DNA of 64,000 nucleotides from NCBI RefSeq assembly GCF_016859285.1, contig NC_053417.1:28632706-28696705 (forward strand), in the 5' to 3' direction. Origin of the DNA: Xiphias gladius (Eukaryota > Chordata > Actinopteri > Istiophoriformes > Xiphiidae). The notes under the pieces are model-generated. The model was given only the letters and a program-made list of their open reading frames with translations, made no database searches and had not been told where the DNA came from. Positions 29,591 to 43,400 of the stretch are shown in pieces. Every line of letters starts with the position of its first letter. Positions within the stretch are counted from its first letter, which is position 1. The translations under genes were made by a program, and so were the position numbers.

Positions 29591-29652
29591 GATGTGTTAC
29601 AAATACATTTTAGCAATTAGCGTTGCTGGAGTTCTTCTCTCTGTTTTTGAGC

Positions 29653-29658
29653 TTTATT
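29653..29658 (-). terminator. Candidate DRC7 polyadenylation signal
   Basis: AATAAA on the minus strand about 430 bases past the DRC7 stop codon. Inferred from position only. Confidence 0.4.
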
Positions 29659-30089
29659 ATTTGTAATTTATCCAGGTACCGATTAGCTGCTCCGGACAAG
29701 AGGCTCACCTGTGGTAACGCTAACACCATAGGAAAACCAGTCCACGAGCTCCGCTGTCTAAGCCAAGTCGAGTCAGACTCTGAGGTCTGGTGTTGTACAT
29801 TCTGCTGCTGCTTTGCATTTGGTTAACTCATCTGTGCGCCCGCACTGGCATAAGAGCTCACGAGGAGCACTGTTTAACCGGACATGGGCCACTGGTTGAT
29901 GAAGATCAGCTAACACTGATGTAAGGTATAATAAAGACAAACAGCACACACCTGCCCCCTACTGCCTCTGTGAGGAAAAAGAAAACAAGGCACGTGTGGA
30001 AGAGGATCTCTAAATCATCCTCTGTGGAAAAGTACGCACATGCATAAAATTCCATATGCTCCTTAAAAACAAGAAGGCAGGTATTTGGC

Positions 30090-33000
30090 TCATCCGAGCA
30101 GGTGAGGGGCCAGTCGAGGGTCTCGTCTCAGCTTCTGATCAAGAGCTCGGTACTTCTGAGGAGCCGCTTCCCTGTGCCTGGGTCAAAAACACACGAGCAC
30201 ATAAATAATCACATGGTATACACACACCGTTCAGACTCATAATTAGCTGTTGGATCAAAACACCTTTTGTTCCTTTATTGCAGGAACAGCCAAGCAATGG
30301 TCTGGCCTCATTATATGACGTTAGAGAGTTAAAATGTTAAAAATGAAACATTTTTCATTTTATTTTGTGGATTGAGAAATAATGACGATTTGTGTGCGAG
30401 TGTGTGTGTGTAGGTACATGCTGAGCCGTTTCTTGGCGACGTGTATTTGTAGTGTTTTCTCAGAGCAGTAGGTCCGGTACTCCTTCTCCTGCTGTTCCGT
30501 CATGTCGAGCTGATTCTTCTGGTACCACTGCTGCTTCCTCTGCAGCTCCTGCGTCTCCTAAACACAGTTTCGTGTCCTTTTTATCACAAAACGTCTGATA
30601 ACAGCAGAGTTGTAGTGTCTCTAAATCCTCTCGTTTATCCCAAACTCCCGTCTGCCCATTTGCACACGTCTCTGTCCTGCACTGCTCACATGCAGAGAGT
30701 CTCTCTGTGGGTATATAAACTCTGAACATGCATAATAAGCATATGGCATGTCTCCTTAGAAAAATGTATTCAGCCGTCAGACATACATAATGCAGTAGAT
30801 AAAACCAACTAGGAGCTGTATATAAAACCTTGTGATTGGACAACCTACATTCATGTAACGCTCTGTAACCTGAGGCTTCCTATAACTAAATACTGTGACC
30901 AACTATACTGTGTCGTATAACTAGAACTAAACTACAAACTTCTATGTGCTGTTTGGTAGGCAAGCGAAGGAAGTAGTTGCGGGACTGACATCGATGGAAT
31001 ACCGATCATTTTCCTCTTACTTTGAATCCAAGTCCTCGCTGGAGCCAGCGTGAGCTGGTGGGAGGCCCAAAACGCCGTCTGGCGGGCCGAACCACCTTGT
31101 AGTTTTTTGAATTTGCTCCACTGTGTACAGTGTGAACCTTTGTATTTCTATAATCTTGTTTCATCTCCTGAACAAATCTTTTCTGTTTCCAACTGCTGAG
31201 ACCAGCTCTCTCAGAGTGGCCTCCTCACCACAGATACTAATGAGCGTCTGGACGTAGGTTTGTCCATCAACCTCTGTCCCCTGTTCTTTTTTTTAAGCTT
31301 TCGTTGTCCTGCTCCATACAGATGCAGGAGTAAAACGGTGGTTACTCTCACTGTGTTGGTTGTTTGTTGTCCTTGTTGTGATGTGATGAGTGTCTGGCAG
31401 ACTATTTTTTTGATTTCAAGAAATGAGTCCCGTCAGCATTAATTTGACACGGGCATAGTATCAGACGTTTTTTATTAATGTTTTATTATACATTAGATAT
31501 TCACTTTATTGCATTAGTTAAATCAGTGTTTGTGTCTACCTGCCAAGGACTGCAGATGGAAATGAGGTAGTTTCTAATTCTGGAACAACATCTTCTCTCT
31601 TTGTATGAAGATGAATGTTTTTGGGACATGGTCCCTGACAAATAAATGTATAAAACGAATAAACTAAACTAAACAACACATCTATCTTACTAATCATGAC
31701 TGACAGCAAGGCTGGCAACCCCTAAAAGTATCTGGCACTTAGAATAGCAATCACCCTCTGAGCAGAGAAGAAATTTAGTTCCAGGAGAACAGTGGGAACA
31801 GAAGTGACACTGGCTATAAGTGACATCACATTTCATGACGTTCCTGCAGTGGAAAAGGGCTTAAAGCGCATCGTGAATAAACTTGTGCCGTACCTTCTCG
31901 TAGCGTTCCTGAATGAGGTTGGCGTGCTCCACCATTCGCTGTTTGAACTCGACCAAGCAGCGCTGGTGGAGCTGCTTGGCGTCCTCTGCGCTCAGGGTCT
32001 CTGCATTGTCCAGCCGGATCAGGAGGGGGGCCAGGATGTCTTTCTCCTTCTCCTGCAGCCACCTCTGCTCCTCCACAGCCAGACGCGCCTGCAACGGCAG
32101 AGAAATGGCTGACACATCAACACGAGTGGTTGGCTTTCTGAGTGAAGGTTAAGCCCTTTTTTGGACGTGGAACACTTATATTGACGGCTTCATCTATCCG
32201 TTAAAGTGAGGGACTTTTGTCATTCAGACTTTTACGCTAATGTTCATTACGGCTTTTATAAGACTCTAATTTGATTCCTATTTGTTCATATGTTGTATCT
32301 ACAGCGCTGGATTCATTTATTCGTCCATGCAGTGGGAGTGAACACAGTGAATATAGGGAGAGACTGTTGGTTTTGATCTGATCTGAGAAGAATCTTCTCA
32401 CCAACTTAAAACAGACTCTTTCACAGTGTTTCCTAGTTTGTGAAACTTTGTGCATGAGCCATGAGGATTGATATAAGAACTTTATTACAGTGATGTAAGA
32501 CGCTGGTACCAGAGCGCATTTAACCTCCGTCTCTGAGATTTGTGCTGTATTGAAAGTGTTACAGAAACGTTACAGGTCCGCATTAGTAAGACTGCCATCG
32601 TGACTTCTATGTAAAAGTGACTGATGTTAAATTCCCCTCAGATCAAGGTAAAGGGGTTCATGTCGGAAAGGGGCTTTAGCCTGCTCAGTTGTATTTAAAC
32701 AGACTGACTGAATATTGTTCAGTTTAAGGTTGTTGTTTAAGTTGATTTTGCGGCTTTTTAAAATGAATTCTATATACAGCGTAGGAATTATTCAGTGGGA
32801 AGGTAAACAGATAAGATGAATTGGTAATATAAAGTCAGGTAGGGTAGGTAGGTAGGTTCACTGTTCGTGACATAAAGGCTGTCAAATCGGGAATCCGACT
32901 GTTTTCATGCAGTGTCCAACCAATCAACACAACCATGTGTGTATGTGTGTGTGGGTGGGTGACTCACCATTTCCTGTCTCTGGCTGCGAGCCCTAGCTGC

Positions 33001-34526
33001 TCCTGCTGTGGTCCAGGGGGAGAAGAAAAGCCGAATGTCTCCCTCCTCCTGCTCTCTGCAGGCCACAATGTCTCCCACCTACTCACACACAAGTTTTGGA
33101 AGAAGTTTTCACATCCTCAGCTGAAGAAAGTGGCAAAAAACAGTCTACTAACTTACAAAATAAACTCAAGTATCACGAAACTTCCCCTGGTTAATCACTA
33201 TGTCAGCTGCTCATGGGGACCTTCCTGGTGATCAACTGGGAAATGTCTGACTTAAGGAGTTGGCAAGGACTGGCTAGATGTACTGTTAGTTTTAGTCTCT
33301 GTGAAGGAAGCTAGACTTTTGGGGACGAGGCACAGGTTCAGCCTGGCCTTCAGGTCCTCCCAAGCTCCAGAGGTCTCTTAGGCTAGTTCAGAATACATCC
33401 AAGGTGACTGCGATACAGAGACAGAGGTGAACACACATTTTCTGAGACATATTCTGGAGTGATTGCAGGAAATATCACTGGCCATTACTATTGATATGTT
33501 AGCTGTAGGAACATGTCTAGTTCTGACCAGGGTAGTTTCAGCCTCCTATTTGCAATGGATTTGGAATGATATTACAGCACTTTTCTGCCCCGTCAGGGAT
33601 GTAAAAATAACCAATAACGCTGAAACTGATTTTGTTTGCAGTCACTTTCCATGCATCTTGTGACAAGTTTGCAGTTGTCACTGTGGAATTAGGTTTTGCT
33701 TATACATTTACTCTAATGTACCTTTTTATCTCTCTTTGTTTCAGCCAGATTTCTATTATTTCATCCGTATTTATATGTTTTACATTATTAATATATTAGA
33801 CTGTTGCAGTGGAGATATTGAGGATTTCACACAAATAAAGAAAACTTAAAAAAAGAAAAATTTAATCACATGTTTTTGCAGAATAACATCTCACTGAGTA
33901 AAATGCCAGGATTTTCTTAAAAGCATGAACCTTGTGGCAGATGTAGGGTAAATCCTTGTGTCTGATTCCTGCTCTAAACATACATGTGTTTAATCGTGTG
34001 AACTTTGAATCTTAAGTTTAATTCCTCTGAACTGGGACACAGCTGTCCTGTTGGGAGGACACTGTCACCTCTTTCTTAGACTGTTTGATTTGGAGAGACA
34101 CCTTCTCCTCATCCTTCATCAGGGCCATCAGCATCTCATACAGAGTCAGGGTCTTAAGTTGCTTCTCCGATGGATCCACCTTAACTCCCCCACACACACA
34201 CACACACACAAACAGATACGAACAGACAAACGTATGATCGCAGAGGCAGCTCAGAGTCTGTGAAATCTACTGTACATATCGTATTGTGTGTTTGTTGTCT
34301 GTACCTGGAAGCTGGAGACCATGTCGGCGGTGAAGTCCTCGGCCTTCTTTTCTTCCGTTGACTCTCGCGGTTTGGTGAAGCTCCTCTTTGAAGGGATAAA
34401 TCGGTGATCCTCTAAGTGATAGGTCACCTCGATCCGCCTTTGAGACATTAGGAACACTCGCTCGGCCACGTCTTCATTGGCTGGTTTGGATCTGTTTCTG
34501 TGGAAACGCTCCACCACCTTTTGTTT

Positions 34527-34568
<42 letters not shown>

Positions 34569-37500
34569 GAACATAAGCATCCTGTCTAGTTTAAAAAGTC
34601 AGTGGAGATGAGACACTTGAATATAAACTGAAGCCGATCCCCAAGTTAGACAGACATCAAAATCCTGTGTGTCCCTGGGGGTCCACATTAGATCTCATCC
34701 TAGTTATTAGTGGGGCCTGCTCTAAAAACACTCATCCTAGTCTAAAACCAGTGGCTGCTGAAGAGTTTTACAACAGGCTTCATTATCTTACTGCTTCTAT
34801 CTAAAGCCCTACACTACAGTGCTTTTGGTTTTATTACCAATACGTTAGCTCCATATGACCCAAAGTGATATCTGGGATCTTCTCGAGTCTACTGGCAGTA
34901 TCTTAAAGATGGATCAGAACTGAAGGTGACCCGGCTGTAGTGATAAGTAAGTCTTTTCTATTTTTATTCACTCTTTAAAGCATAAGTCTGGTGATATCCT
35001 ATATTGTTCTTATTGTCAACAGATCAAAAAAACCAAAACCAAATCCAATACTGAATGTATATAAATCCCATGTGCACAGCCAGAACAACAATGAATGTCT
35101 CCTGCTAACAAGTGTTGTGTGTGTGTATCCCAGCCTGATGTATATTATTCCTCTGAGCCATAGAGCTCCGTTGTTGTTGTGGATGTAAACAAACTATATA
35201 TTTGTGAGGTGTTTTTAAATATTTTTTTCTTTGCTTGGAGCTGAGAGTCACAGACAGAGTAGTGAAGTCAGAAAGTGCTGAGAGACGAACTAACACATCA
35301 TTTTTGGTCTGTTCATGTTGATGGTAAGAAAAATATGTACCATTGTTTTAAGAAACACTAAACAATTACAGTTATTAGTATGTTATTTAAGTGATCAATA
35401 TGCATTGGAGACTACTGTGGATAACTGTATGGTCAAACATATGGCTACCAACTTAAAATGACTCAACTATCCTGAATTATATATAATTAATAAAATGTCA
35501 AACATCCATGTGTATTTGATGTGTGATTTTTTCACTTGTTCACATATTTTGACCTGTAGCAGTCGGTTTTCTGGGTCAGCGTTCACACGTGGTTCTGAAG
35601 ACTGGACGTGTCGGTCGAAGACGACGTGCCTGTAGTGGAGGAAGTCGGCCCGGCCCTCGAAGATCTCCGTCATTTCCCCCGGTGACACCACCCTCCGCAC
35701 CAGATCGTCGCTGCGAGTGCCGCTGAAGTCCATCTCATGCACAGTGTCTGCCGCCATGGATGGGTACCTGTGAACTGAGCAAAACAAATACAGCGTCACT
35801 CATGAGACTTAACACTGAGGGAATTAAAGCCCATTGATTCCCGTTCACTATGTTCCTGCACATTTTCCCTTAGAAACTTCTTGACTGTAGGTGAAAGTTT
35901 ATGAAATGTATGTTCCATATGTTGAACTGTGTGGTAGTAGCTGAACAAGTCTGCAAATTAGTTCAAATCATTCTTTATAAAGACAAATACTGTGCAACAA
36001 CACAGGGAAGTGAAAGGAGGATGTAATACTGACACATACTGCAAATTGTGTAGTAAACGTTTGAGTGAAGAACATTGTCTTTATCTCCGTATCTAAAAAA
36101 TCAAACATTTCTACACCTGCGTAAGGATGGAAACATGCACTGCTGTGTGCTAGTGCCTTTTTTTGATATTAACACATAATATTAATGAAGTAAAGTCAGA
36201 ATTTCTACAAATTCTACACAAAGTAACTTTGACCTGCCACAAAGTATTATTTGAATAATTATTTGATCTTTGTTATGTGATGTCATTTAAGATCTTCCTG
36301 TTTGGATACTTTAAGTCCTCTATTTACAAGATTAAGCAGAGAAGTCCAGGCAGTCCACGCTGTGCTCAAAGCTTTTTTCTCACTTGTTGCATTTTTTGTG
36401 TACTTTATTGTCTTGCAGTCACAGCAAATAATTTTAAACAGGGTGGACATCCATCAAACTCCAGACTTCAAAAGAAAGCAAACACTTATTTTTGCTACTA
36501 GTACGTTTTGTTTTCCAAGATCCTCCTGGAGCTGTTTCCCCCACATCTACACGGGATTTTAAAACATTTTTTAAGTATGAATTCTGACCTTTTTGAGTAT
36601 ATATTAGTATGAAGAATGGAAGTGGGGCACAGTGAGTCACATGTTAGGAGCATGGATGAAGAAATACAAATAGGAGCAAAGAATCTAAGGAGATTTAATT
36701 CTGCATAAAACAGCCATCACTGTGACATAATTCAACTCTGAACTCCTGCACAGGTAGTCTGGGTGATCAGCTCAGATTTCTTTTTTGAATGTTTCTGGAC
36801 ACAGTTGGGCCAACAGATCAGTACCAGCAGCGACAGTGCGTCGGTGGTGATGTGAGGGTTTAACTGTAGAGCAAGAGGGAGGGAATTTACACAGAAGGTG
36901 GAAACGTCGCCCACGTTTGAAGCGCTCTGTGGTGAAGTTGTCGACCTTGTTGACCTCCCTCTTCTCCAAGTGGTCGTTTCTGTGTTGATACCACTCCTTC
37001 ACCACGGCAACCTCAGTGCCTTCAACAAACACACACACACACACACAAGTTACATGCTATACACAAGCATATTCAAATCAATTAGATCTAAACCAAGAGA
37101 TGTTTAGTGGTCTGCTGTTACATTACACTTGAACCGACCGTACTTAAGACTCTTCTGTTTGGATCTGCAGGGACTGTGGTAAGGAAACCTTAACAGCAGC
37201 TTGCCTCCTTGTATTTCTTCTCCACACAATGACAGAAAACCCCCTGAATTATTTTTAGAAAGTCAAAGTTTCTCTTTAACACTCACAGTCCAGGTCCTTG
37301 TATGCAGTCAGTCGTGTGACCAGGCCGTCTGGCCTCAGGTACGGTGAAAACTTCTCCAGCTGAGCTTTTCTGTAGCGGGTCACCTTCTGTCCTCCCGGCC
37401 AGCCGGTCTCCAGGTCTGAACAAGAAAGGAGAGCCAGCAGCTTGTGGAGGTTTTACAGCATCAGGTGTCATGTGTTTGGGTTTGAAACGGCATTAGTTTG

Positions 37501-40500
37501 AGACTAGAGCAGAATTTTGACACTCATTATCACTGATTTATGTTTATTTATTTATACTCTGCTGTAATAGCTTTTTCTGAATAATGCTCAGATGTTCTGT
37601 TGTATTAAATTGCTTCATGTTTTTGTCTTGATGCTTTAAAGTTTTGTCAGTTTCTGAGCTCTGGTCCTGAAGAAACGACATCTCACGTATAGATGAAATA
37701 ACAGATATTAACATTAACTTGACCTTGAGAGTGTTTGTTTGTAACATTCAGTATATAAACTGTCCTATCAGATAAGCAGTCATGTGGAGTTACTGCACCT
37801 TTTTTTGAGATAGTGATGTAACTGACCCAGGATCTTGGCATCTCAAAAACTCGGGGTTCCTCCTCCCCCTTCAAAACAAACAACACGATGCTGAGCTGGT
37901 CAACTTCATGGTAAAATCACATGTCAGTGTCAAGTCTTACTGTAACTCTGGTAAATCGTGGCATTTCCGTCTTCCTCTCCACCTACAATGGTTTGCCCAG
38001 AGGACCTCCAATGGAAGGCACCCAGGAGGCATCCTCATCAGATGTCCGAACCGCCAAGGAACAGTGGCTCTACTTCACCACAACGGTCCAATACAACGCT
38101 CGCTTTTCTGCTCTCGCCCCGCCATCCCTAGCGCTAGTCTGTGATGCCAAGGGTTGGCACACCCGGGCCCCCCCATCCACCCTGCTACCCGGCTCACAAA
38201 GCACCCCAATGCCTACCCCAGCAGGTGGTGAGCCCACACGGTGGTGACCTCCATGGCACAGAGGGATAAAATATATCAGGCTTTGGATACACAGGAAGTA
38301 CTTGTTTTAGTAGGATACATTCGTTGTTGGTTTGGCTTTTTTTTTGGATTTATTGACAACAAGAAAAATATCACCAGGCTTATCCCTAAAGGGGGTTGGC
38401 CCACCTGCCTGCTGTCATCCACTGCTTTGAAAACCCGATTTTAGTCCGATCTGCTCTGCCTCTGAGTCTTGCTTTTACACCAGAGCTGCTACATAAGTCG
38501 AGGTATGAACCCTCACAAAGACACAAATGTAAACATATACATACACACACAGAGAGACACACTTACACACCTCCTCAACTTTGTTAATTTTGCCCATCAT
38601 CTTAGTCTCCTTTCTCTTCAAGACGTCAAGAATCAGCTGCTTTCTGCTGGTTGCACCGTACAAGACTGGCTCCCACATATTTAAATCTTCCAGGTCATAA
38701 ACCATATCCTACACAAACACACACACTGAAAACAGGCATATGTAGAATATATCTAGTCTATTTATTTATTCTTAATGATTGCTGTATCCTTCCTCTTACT
38801 TTCAGAAGGCTTCTATTGCCTCTAATGGTTTTGACTCTAACAGTATATTATCTGGAGTTGCAGTAGACTCACAGTGCAGCCGTTGCTGCAGTCCTGCATG
38901 TTGACGTAGTAGTTGAGATTGTTCCACAGGCTCTCGATGCCCAGGAAGTTGTCATCGACGGTGCTGTAGCTGATACCGGTCAGAGGGTCGATGAAGAAGT
39001 TTTCCCGGACGCTCCGACTTCCTGACAGCACCAGCACCCAGCAGTGCACCCGCAGTCCTCGCAGCGGGTCAGCGGGTCGCAGCTCACTCTCCTGTTCATG
39101 GAGGGAGAGAGGAGGTAAAAGGCAAAAGGCAAGGGAAGTACAGAGGAGTAAAAGGAGAAAAAAGGGGTTTAAGATCTCACTTTAAGCTTTATTTAATGGA
39201 CCTTTCTCATTTAAGTTGTGTGTGTTGTGATTATTTGTCTGACTCAGTAGATCAGTGCATGAAAATGTTCCGTTTATTGCTGGGTCACTGGATGGGAACC
39301 TACTGTCCCTCTCAGACTGGATGACTGGGCTTTTAGTACAGGGACAATATTTAGAGCTGCCATAATTATTATATTGATCTATTAGTCAATCGACACAAAA
39401 TTAATCAGAAACTATTTTGATAACTGAATCATCAATTTAGTCACATTCCAAACGAAAATGCCAAATATTTGCTGGTTCCAGATTCCATCAGAATCATCAG
39501 GGCAACTCCCCTTTTATCATCGATTTCTCTTACACAGGAACTGTGAATGTGACCCCCAGCCTCTCACATGTGGTGTTGAGTCCAACATATGTCAGTAGCC
39601 TTGAGCTACCTTTTGTTAGTTTCATCCGTAGGACTCCTCCGTGTTCTGTTCTTCAGCTGAACTACAGCCGCAGCTGTTGCACTGTGTTGTTGTTACCTCC
39701 AGTAGTTTTTGTTTTTGAAGCAACGCGGCTTCGGCATCCTGCTTCTTCTTCTCTTGCCCCATCATAAAGTGACTCTTCATTTCCCTCTGAGCTTTCACTG
39801 TGTATTTGTTCTCCTGTGTTTCCTGTTCTGAGATCACACTCTGTACGTATAAACACAAAAGACACACAATCAAACAGACACACTTACATCTGTGAGTCAG
39901 TGATTCTGTGACTGAAGGCTGTGGGAGGACAAACCCAGAGTCTGTTCAGCAGTTGTACACTAGGGTTGGAAGAAGTACTCAGAAACTTGACTTAAGTAAA
40001 AATAGTAATACAATAATGTAAAACTACTCCATTAAACCTAATTCCTACTTAAAGTAATAACAGTAACTACTCTTTATGCCAAATGAACCTTTCAATGGTG
40101 TAATATTGTTATAGGATTATTATCACAGATGAATTGTCATGAAATGTCAGCAGCATTTCTGAGTCCTATAAACCTTATTTTTGCAGTGCTGTAACTAACC
40201 TGTGTCAATTTATATTAACATGCATAACATTTAGAAATGAGTGACTGTATCTTGAAACAAGAAACAATAATGCAGATTTCATTATTAGAATCATGCAAAA
40301 AGTTGATTTTAGAAAATTTTTAAAACAAATCGATTTCCATGGAAATTGGTGTGAAATATTCCTACCACAGCGGCAGATATATTTCACTTTTTTGACAAAA
40401 TAAAAGGACCAAAGTTCCAGACAAAAATAATAATGGAGTTTTTTTTCCACTCAACAATGTATCACGATTTAGACGCTTATTATATATGCTTTGTATGAGA

Positions 40501-43400
40501 AGTAGTATGAGAAGTAACTATTATTTATAGCTGGTAAACAAATGTAGTGCAGTAAGGAATACAATACTTCCCTCTGAAAACTACTGGAGCAGAAGTATAA
40601 AGTAGCATAAAATGGAAACACTCAAGTAAAGTACGAGTACCTCAAAATTGTACTTAAGCACAGTACTTGAGTTAACGTACTTAGATAGTTTCCACAACTG
40701 GTAAGCAGTGACCTACAGAGCAGCACTTACCTTGACCTTAGTGTCCAGCAGAGGGCACTCCTGCAGGCTCTGGTCGAGCACACACATCTCCTTTACCGCG
40801 TAGCCGCTGACACAGTAGGCGTCGTACTGGGCGCCCAGCAGCAGGCTGCACAGCAGGGTGGCAAATTCAAAACATGTGGCTCTCTGACTCTGCAGCACTG
40901 AGGTGGAGGAGAACAGGTACCTGGGCTGGGAGAGCAAAACACACACCTTCACTATCAGTCGTACACGCTGAAGAGAAGGTGCATGTGTGTGTGCGCATGT
41001 ATTTATGGAGGTGTATGTGAACACGTGCATAACAACTACAGGCTATAGGATACTTCAGTGAAGTCCAGCTCTAAATGGCTATTGTGCAGCGTTGTCAAAG
41101 AGAAAACAATGACTGTTTTGTTAGAATCCAACAACTTCAGCTCCCAACTTCATATCACACCGCCAGGGACAATGACTGAAATAAGTCCAGGACTTTCTCA
41201 TTCAATCCCTAACAAAGTCTTGGATGATGTATTTCATAAATACATTGATATATTAGAATAATCCAAACCTAAAAACCTATGTCTAAGACCGATGGGATCT
41301 TTAGTTGTCAAATGCTCTCACTGAGGCCATCGTGCATCACCACTTAATCATCATCATCAGCACTTGTCGGTGAAAAGTGTTACACAAATAAACTTGCCTT
41401 TCCTTGCCTCACCACGTTTTTAAAGTGACATTGCATTCTGTTTTAACTAGCCGCCACAGTAACAGGTATCACTGGTGTTAGATTATGGACAGGGACGACC
41501 GGTACCCTGTTTCTTCTTTTCAGAACAACTGATGGCGCCTTCATATCATCTCTGAGATGGCAGGCGACCGTTCATTTCATCGGACAACTCAAGACTTCAA
41601 AGATTTAAAAGAGTTAAAAAGATACTGTGCGTGGTCACTATAGCACCGTACCATTATATTTGTTTAATTACTCTAAACATGGTCGTGAGGCGTCCATGTT
41701 TGTTTGCTTTTTCGGGCACTTCCGTTTTGTTTGGCAGTAAATCAACTATATCGGCGCTTTCAGAGAAATTTTAGTTTGCCAGTGGTGATTACGACTCGGA
41801 TGTTAATGTGAACAGTATTTTCAAATCAGAAACTGCTAGTCACAGTAACTCCAACATGACACGAATGAGGCATGTTATAGCAGAGGTCTTGTTTTGTTCC
41901 AAACAATAAACTGTTTGGTCAGTAGGATGTTTAAGTTGTGGCTGACTGTCTCATTCCAGCAGATGCTGAAAAAAAAGGAGGTGAAATGATTTAATGTATG
42001 TTAGCGTTTCCTTTCTGACCATGTCGACAGGCGGCTCCAAAGGGTCCAGAGACAGGAAGTTAGCCACAAAGGAAGCACAGCCCCCCCAGGTGAAAAGTTC
42101 AGGGTACATTGTCGGTGTGGGCCGAAGAGTCGTGGACACGAACTTCTGAATATTGGAAAAATAAACATGGGTATGACACAGAGATATGAACAGCAGAGGC
42201 TTTTTTGAAATGTAGAAGCTAAGTAGCATTTTTTCCTATTGAGAGAAAAAAAAAAAAAAAGATACGAACAGTGATACAAAAACAAGTTCAGGGGGAGTTT
42301 TAGCGTCACCTTCATACCACATTCATTGACAGGGCAGAGCAGCAGCGGCTTGCGGTCGGGATACAAGTGTGAATACTGACGCTGGAAATTGTCGGCAATG
42401 GCCAACAGTCGAATCTCATCAGGAGAGTTGATCCTGTAGGACTCAGGACATAAGTTGTCCACCTCGTCGACGCTCCGGCTGGTGAAGACAGTGAATTATC
42501 ATGCTCAGGTGGTCTTACTCCATCATCGCACACCCTGATCTGCCATATTTATTGTGAATACGGTTTTTGTGATCTTATGCACCATCTGTACACGACTGGC
42601 CTGTAAAAAATCAGTAAGTCAAATATCTGTGCCTGAAAAATTCAAAGATGTCAGATGATAAGATTTTGGTGAAAATGTTCAATCAAAATAGTAGATAGTT
42701 CCTTTGAGTTAGAATTATCCATGTGTCTCAGTCCAAAATTTAAATAAAACTGTACTAAATTCATGTGGTCCACAGTGAGAGTGCAGATTATAGCTGATAA
42801 CGATACTGATGTGAGGGAACGAATGAAGGAAACGGAAGTCACAAGTGCGTAAATCCGTACTTTCAAGGCACAAATAATCTGAAGCAATGTATTTAGGGCT
42901 GCAATTAACAATTATTTTTATGACTGAATAATCTGGCATTTATTTTCTTGATTAACTGAATCATTGCTTGGTCAATAAAATCACATTCTCCCAGAGCCCA
43001 AGTTGACATATTTCAAACATCCAAACAACAAAGACATTAGGTTTACAACCATGAAAGACTAAGATCACCAGCAAAATATTCCCATTGAGAAGCTGGAACC
43101 TGTAAACGTTGGTATGAATAAGTACATTGAAAAGCACCAATAAGTAATTTTAAGGATCATTTTTAATTTGAGGGTACAAATTACTAACCTTTCACCCCCT
43201 GACATCTCCTGGCCTCTTTTACCATGTGAGCGTGTGTGTGTGAGATGTGTGTGTGTGGATGCTCACAGATGCTGCTGAGGAGCTGAGACGTGGAAGTTAC
43301 TGAGAGCCCCCTCCAGCTCTCGGGCATCCTCCTCCTCCTCCTCTTGTGTATCTCCTCTTCTAAGTTGCTCCTCACTGTCATACTCCAGCACAGTCTCCAT
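30090..43400 (-). CDS. drc7: DRC7 / CCDC135, dynein regulatory complex subunit 7 (complete, 17 coding exons)
   Basis: Subunit of the nexin-dynein regulatory complex of motile cilia and sperm flagella; it has a transglutaminase-like core and a coiled-coil C-terminal half. Exons in transcript order: 43400-43267, 42478-42310, 42145-42020, 40925-40731, 39840-39697, 39091-38873, 38708-38571, 37868-37799, 37415-37287, 37019-36893, 35767-35554, 34517-34305, 34179-34069, 33048-32968, 32088-31894, 30557-30418, 30177-30090. They total 2493 nt, 830 residues plus stop (human about 874), with all phases matching. Recognised stretches include RQYSHLYPDRKPLLLCPVNE, KFVSTTLRPTPTMYPELF, ATCFEFATLLCSLLLGAQYD (core Cys retained), NFFIDPLTGISYSTVDDNFL, WYQHRNDHLEKREVNK, KPANEDVAERVFL and ETQELQRKQQWYQKNQ. 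The N-terminus is acidic (MEVL-like METVLEYDSEE). The acceptor of exon 14 is the least certain border: CAG at 33049-33051 keeps phase, while CAG at 33056-33058 does not. The start ATG follows AAAAG directly. Confidence 0.93.
31560..31680 (+). mobile_element. Possible retroposon 3' tail
   Basis: GGGACATGGTCCCTGACAAA, then TAAATGTATAAAACGAATAA and repeated CTAAA, resembles a LINE/SINE tail inserted in a DRC7 intron. Tentative. Confidence 0.35.
34180..34304 (-). other. 125-nt DRC7 intron with AC/GT ends
   Basis: On the sense strand the donor side reads GTACAGACAACAAACACACA. The acceptor side is (GT)n followed by GGGGGAGTTAAG, with almost no pyrimidine tract. The two ends could pair as AC with GT. 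Confidence 0.7.
34528..34565. repeat. (CA)n microsatellite at a DRC7 acceptor
   Basis: On the sense strand (GT)n then GCAAACAAAAG, leading directly into the exon that starts at 34517. Confidence 0.95.
38000..38240 (+). repeat. Fragment of a dispersed repeat in a DRC7 intron
   Basis: GGAGGCATCCTCATCAGATG, TCCGAACCGCC and CAGTGGCTCTACTTC resemble a GC-rich element widespread in fish genomes. The family is not assigned. Confidence 0.4.
39350..39490. repeat. Copy of the TCGATTAATC dispersed repeat
   Basis: TTAGAGCTGCCATAATTATT, then GTCAATCGAC and AATTAATCAGAAACTATTTT. In a DRC7 intron. Confidence 0.6.
39960..40695. mobile_element. Longest copy of the GTACTT repeat, transposon-like ends
   Basis: Starts TAGGGTTGGAAGAAGTACTC and ends CTTAGATAGTTTCCACAACT. 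The reverse complement of the right end (AGTTGTGGAAACTATCTAAG) resembles the left end, so the family looks like a non-autonomous DNA transposon of about 740 bp. Both flanks carry the AAGTAC-rich motif, and the middle is AT-rich with no coding frame. Confidence 0.6.
41368..41409 (+). mobile_element. LINE 3' tail remnant
   Basis: GTTACACAAATAAACTTGCC followed by TTTCCTTGCC matches the L2-like 3' terminus also seen at 28845. Confidence 0.5.
42895..43130. repeat. Copy of the TCGATTAATC dispersed repeat
   Basis: AGGGCTGCAATTAACAATTA, TTGATTAACTGAATCATTGC and CAGAGCCCAAGTTGACAT. In a DRC7 intron. Confidence 0.7.

Larger units (their letters stand above)
27141..29640. other. Intergenic region between PHF20 and DRC7
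   Basis: No gene was recognised. It contains an L2-like LINE 3' end (28420-28845), a TCGATTAATC-family copy (29005-29310) and a GTACTT-family copy (29430-29590). The segment 27300-28400 is AT-rich with no signal I can name. Confidence 0.6.
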
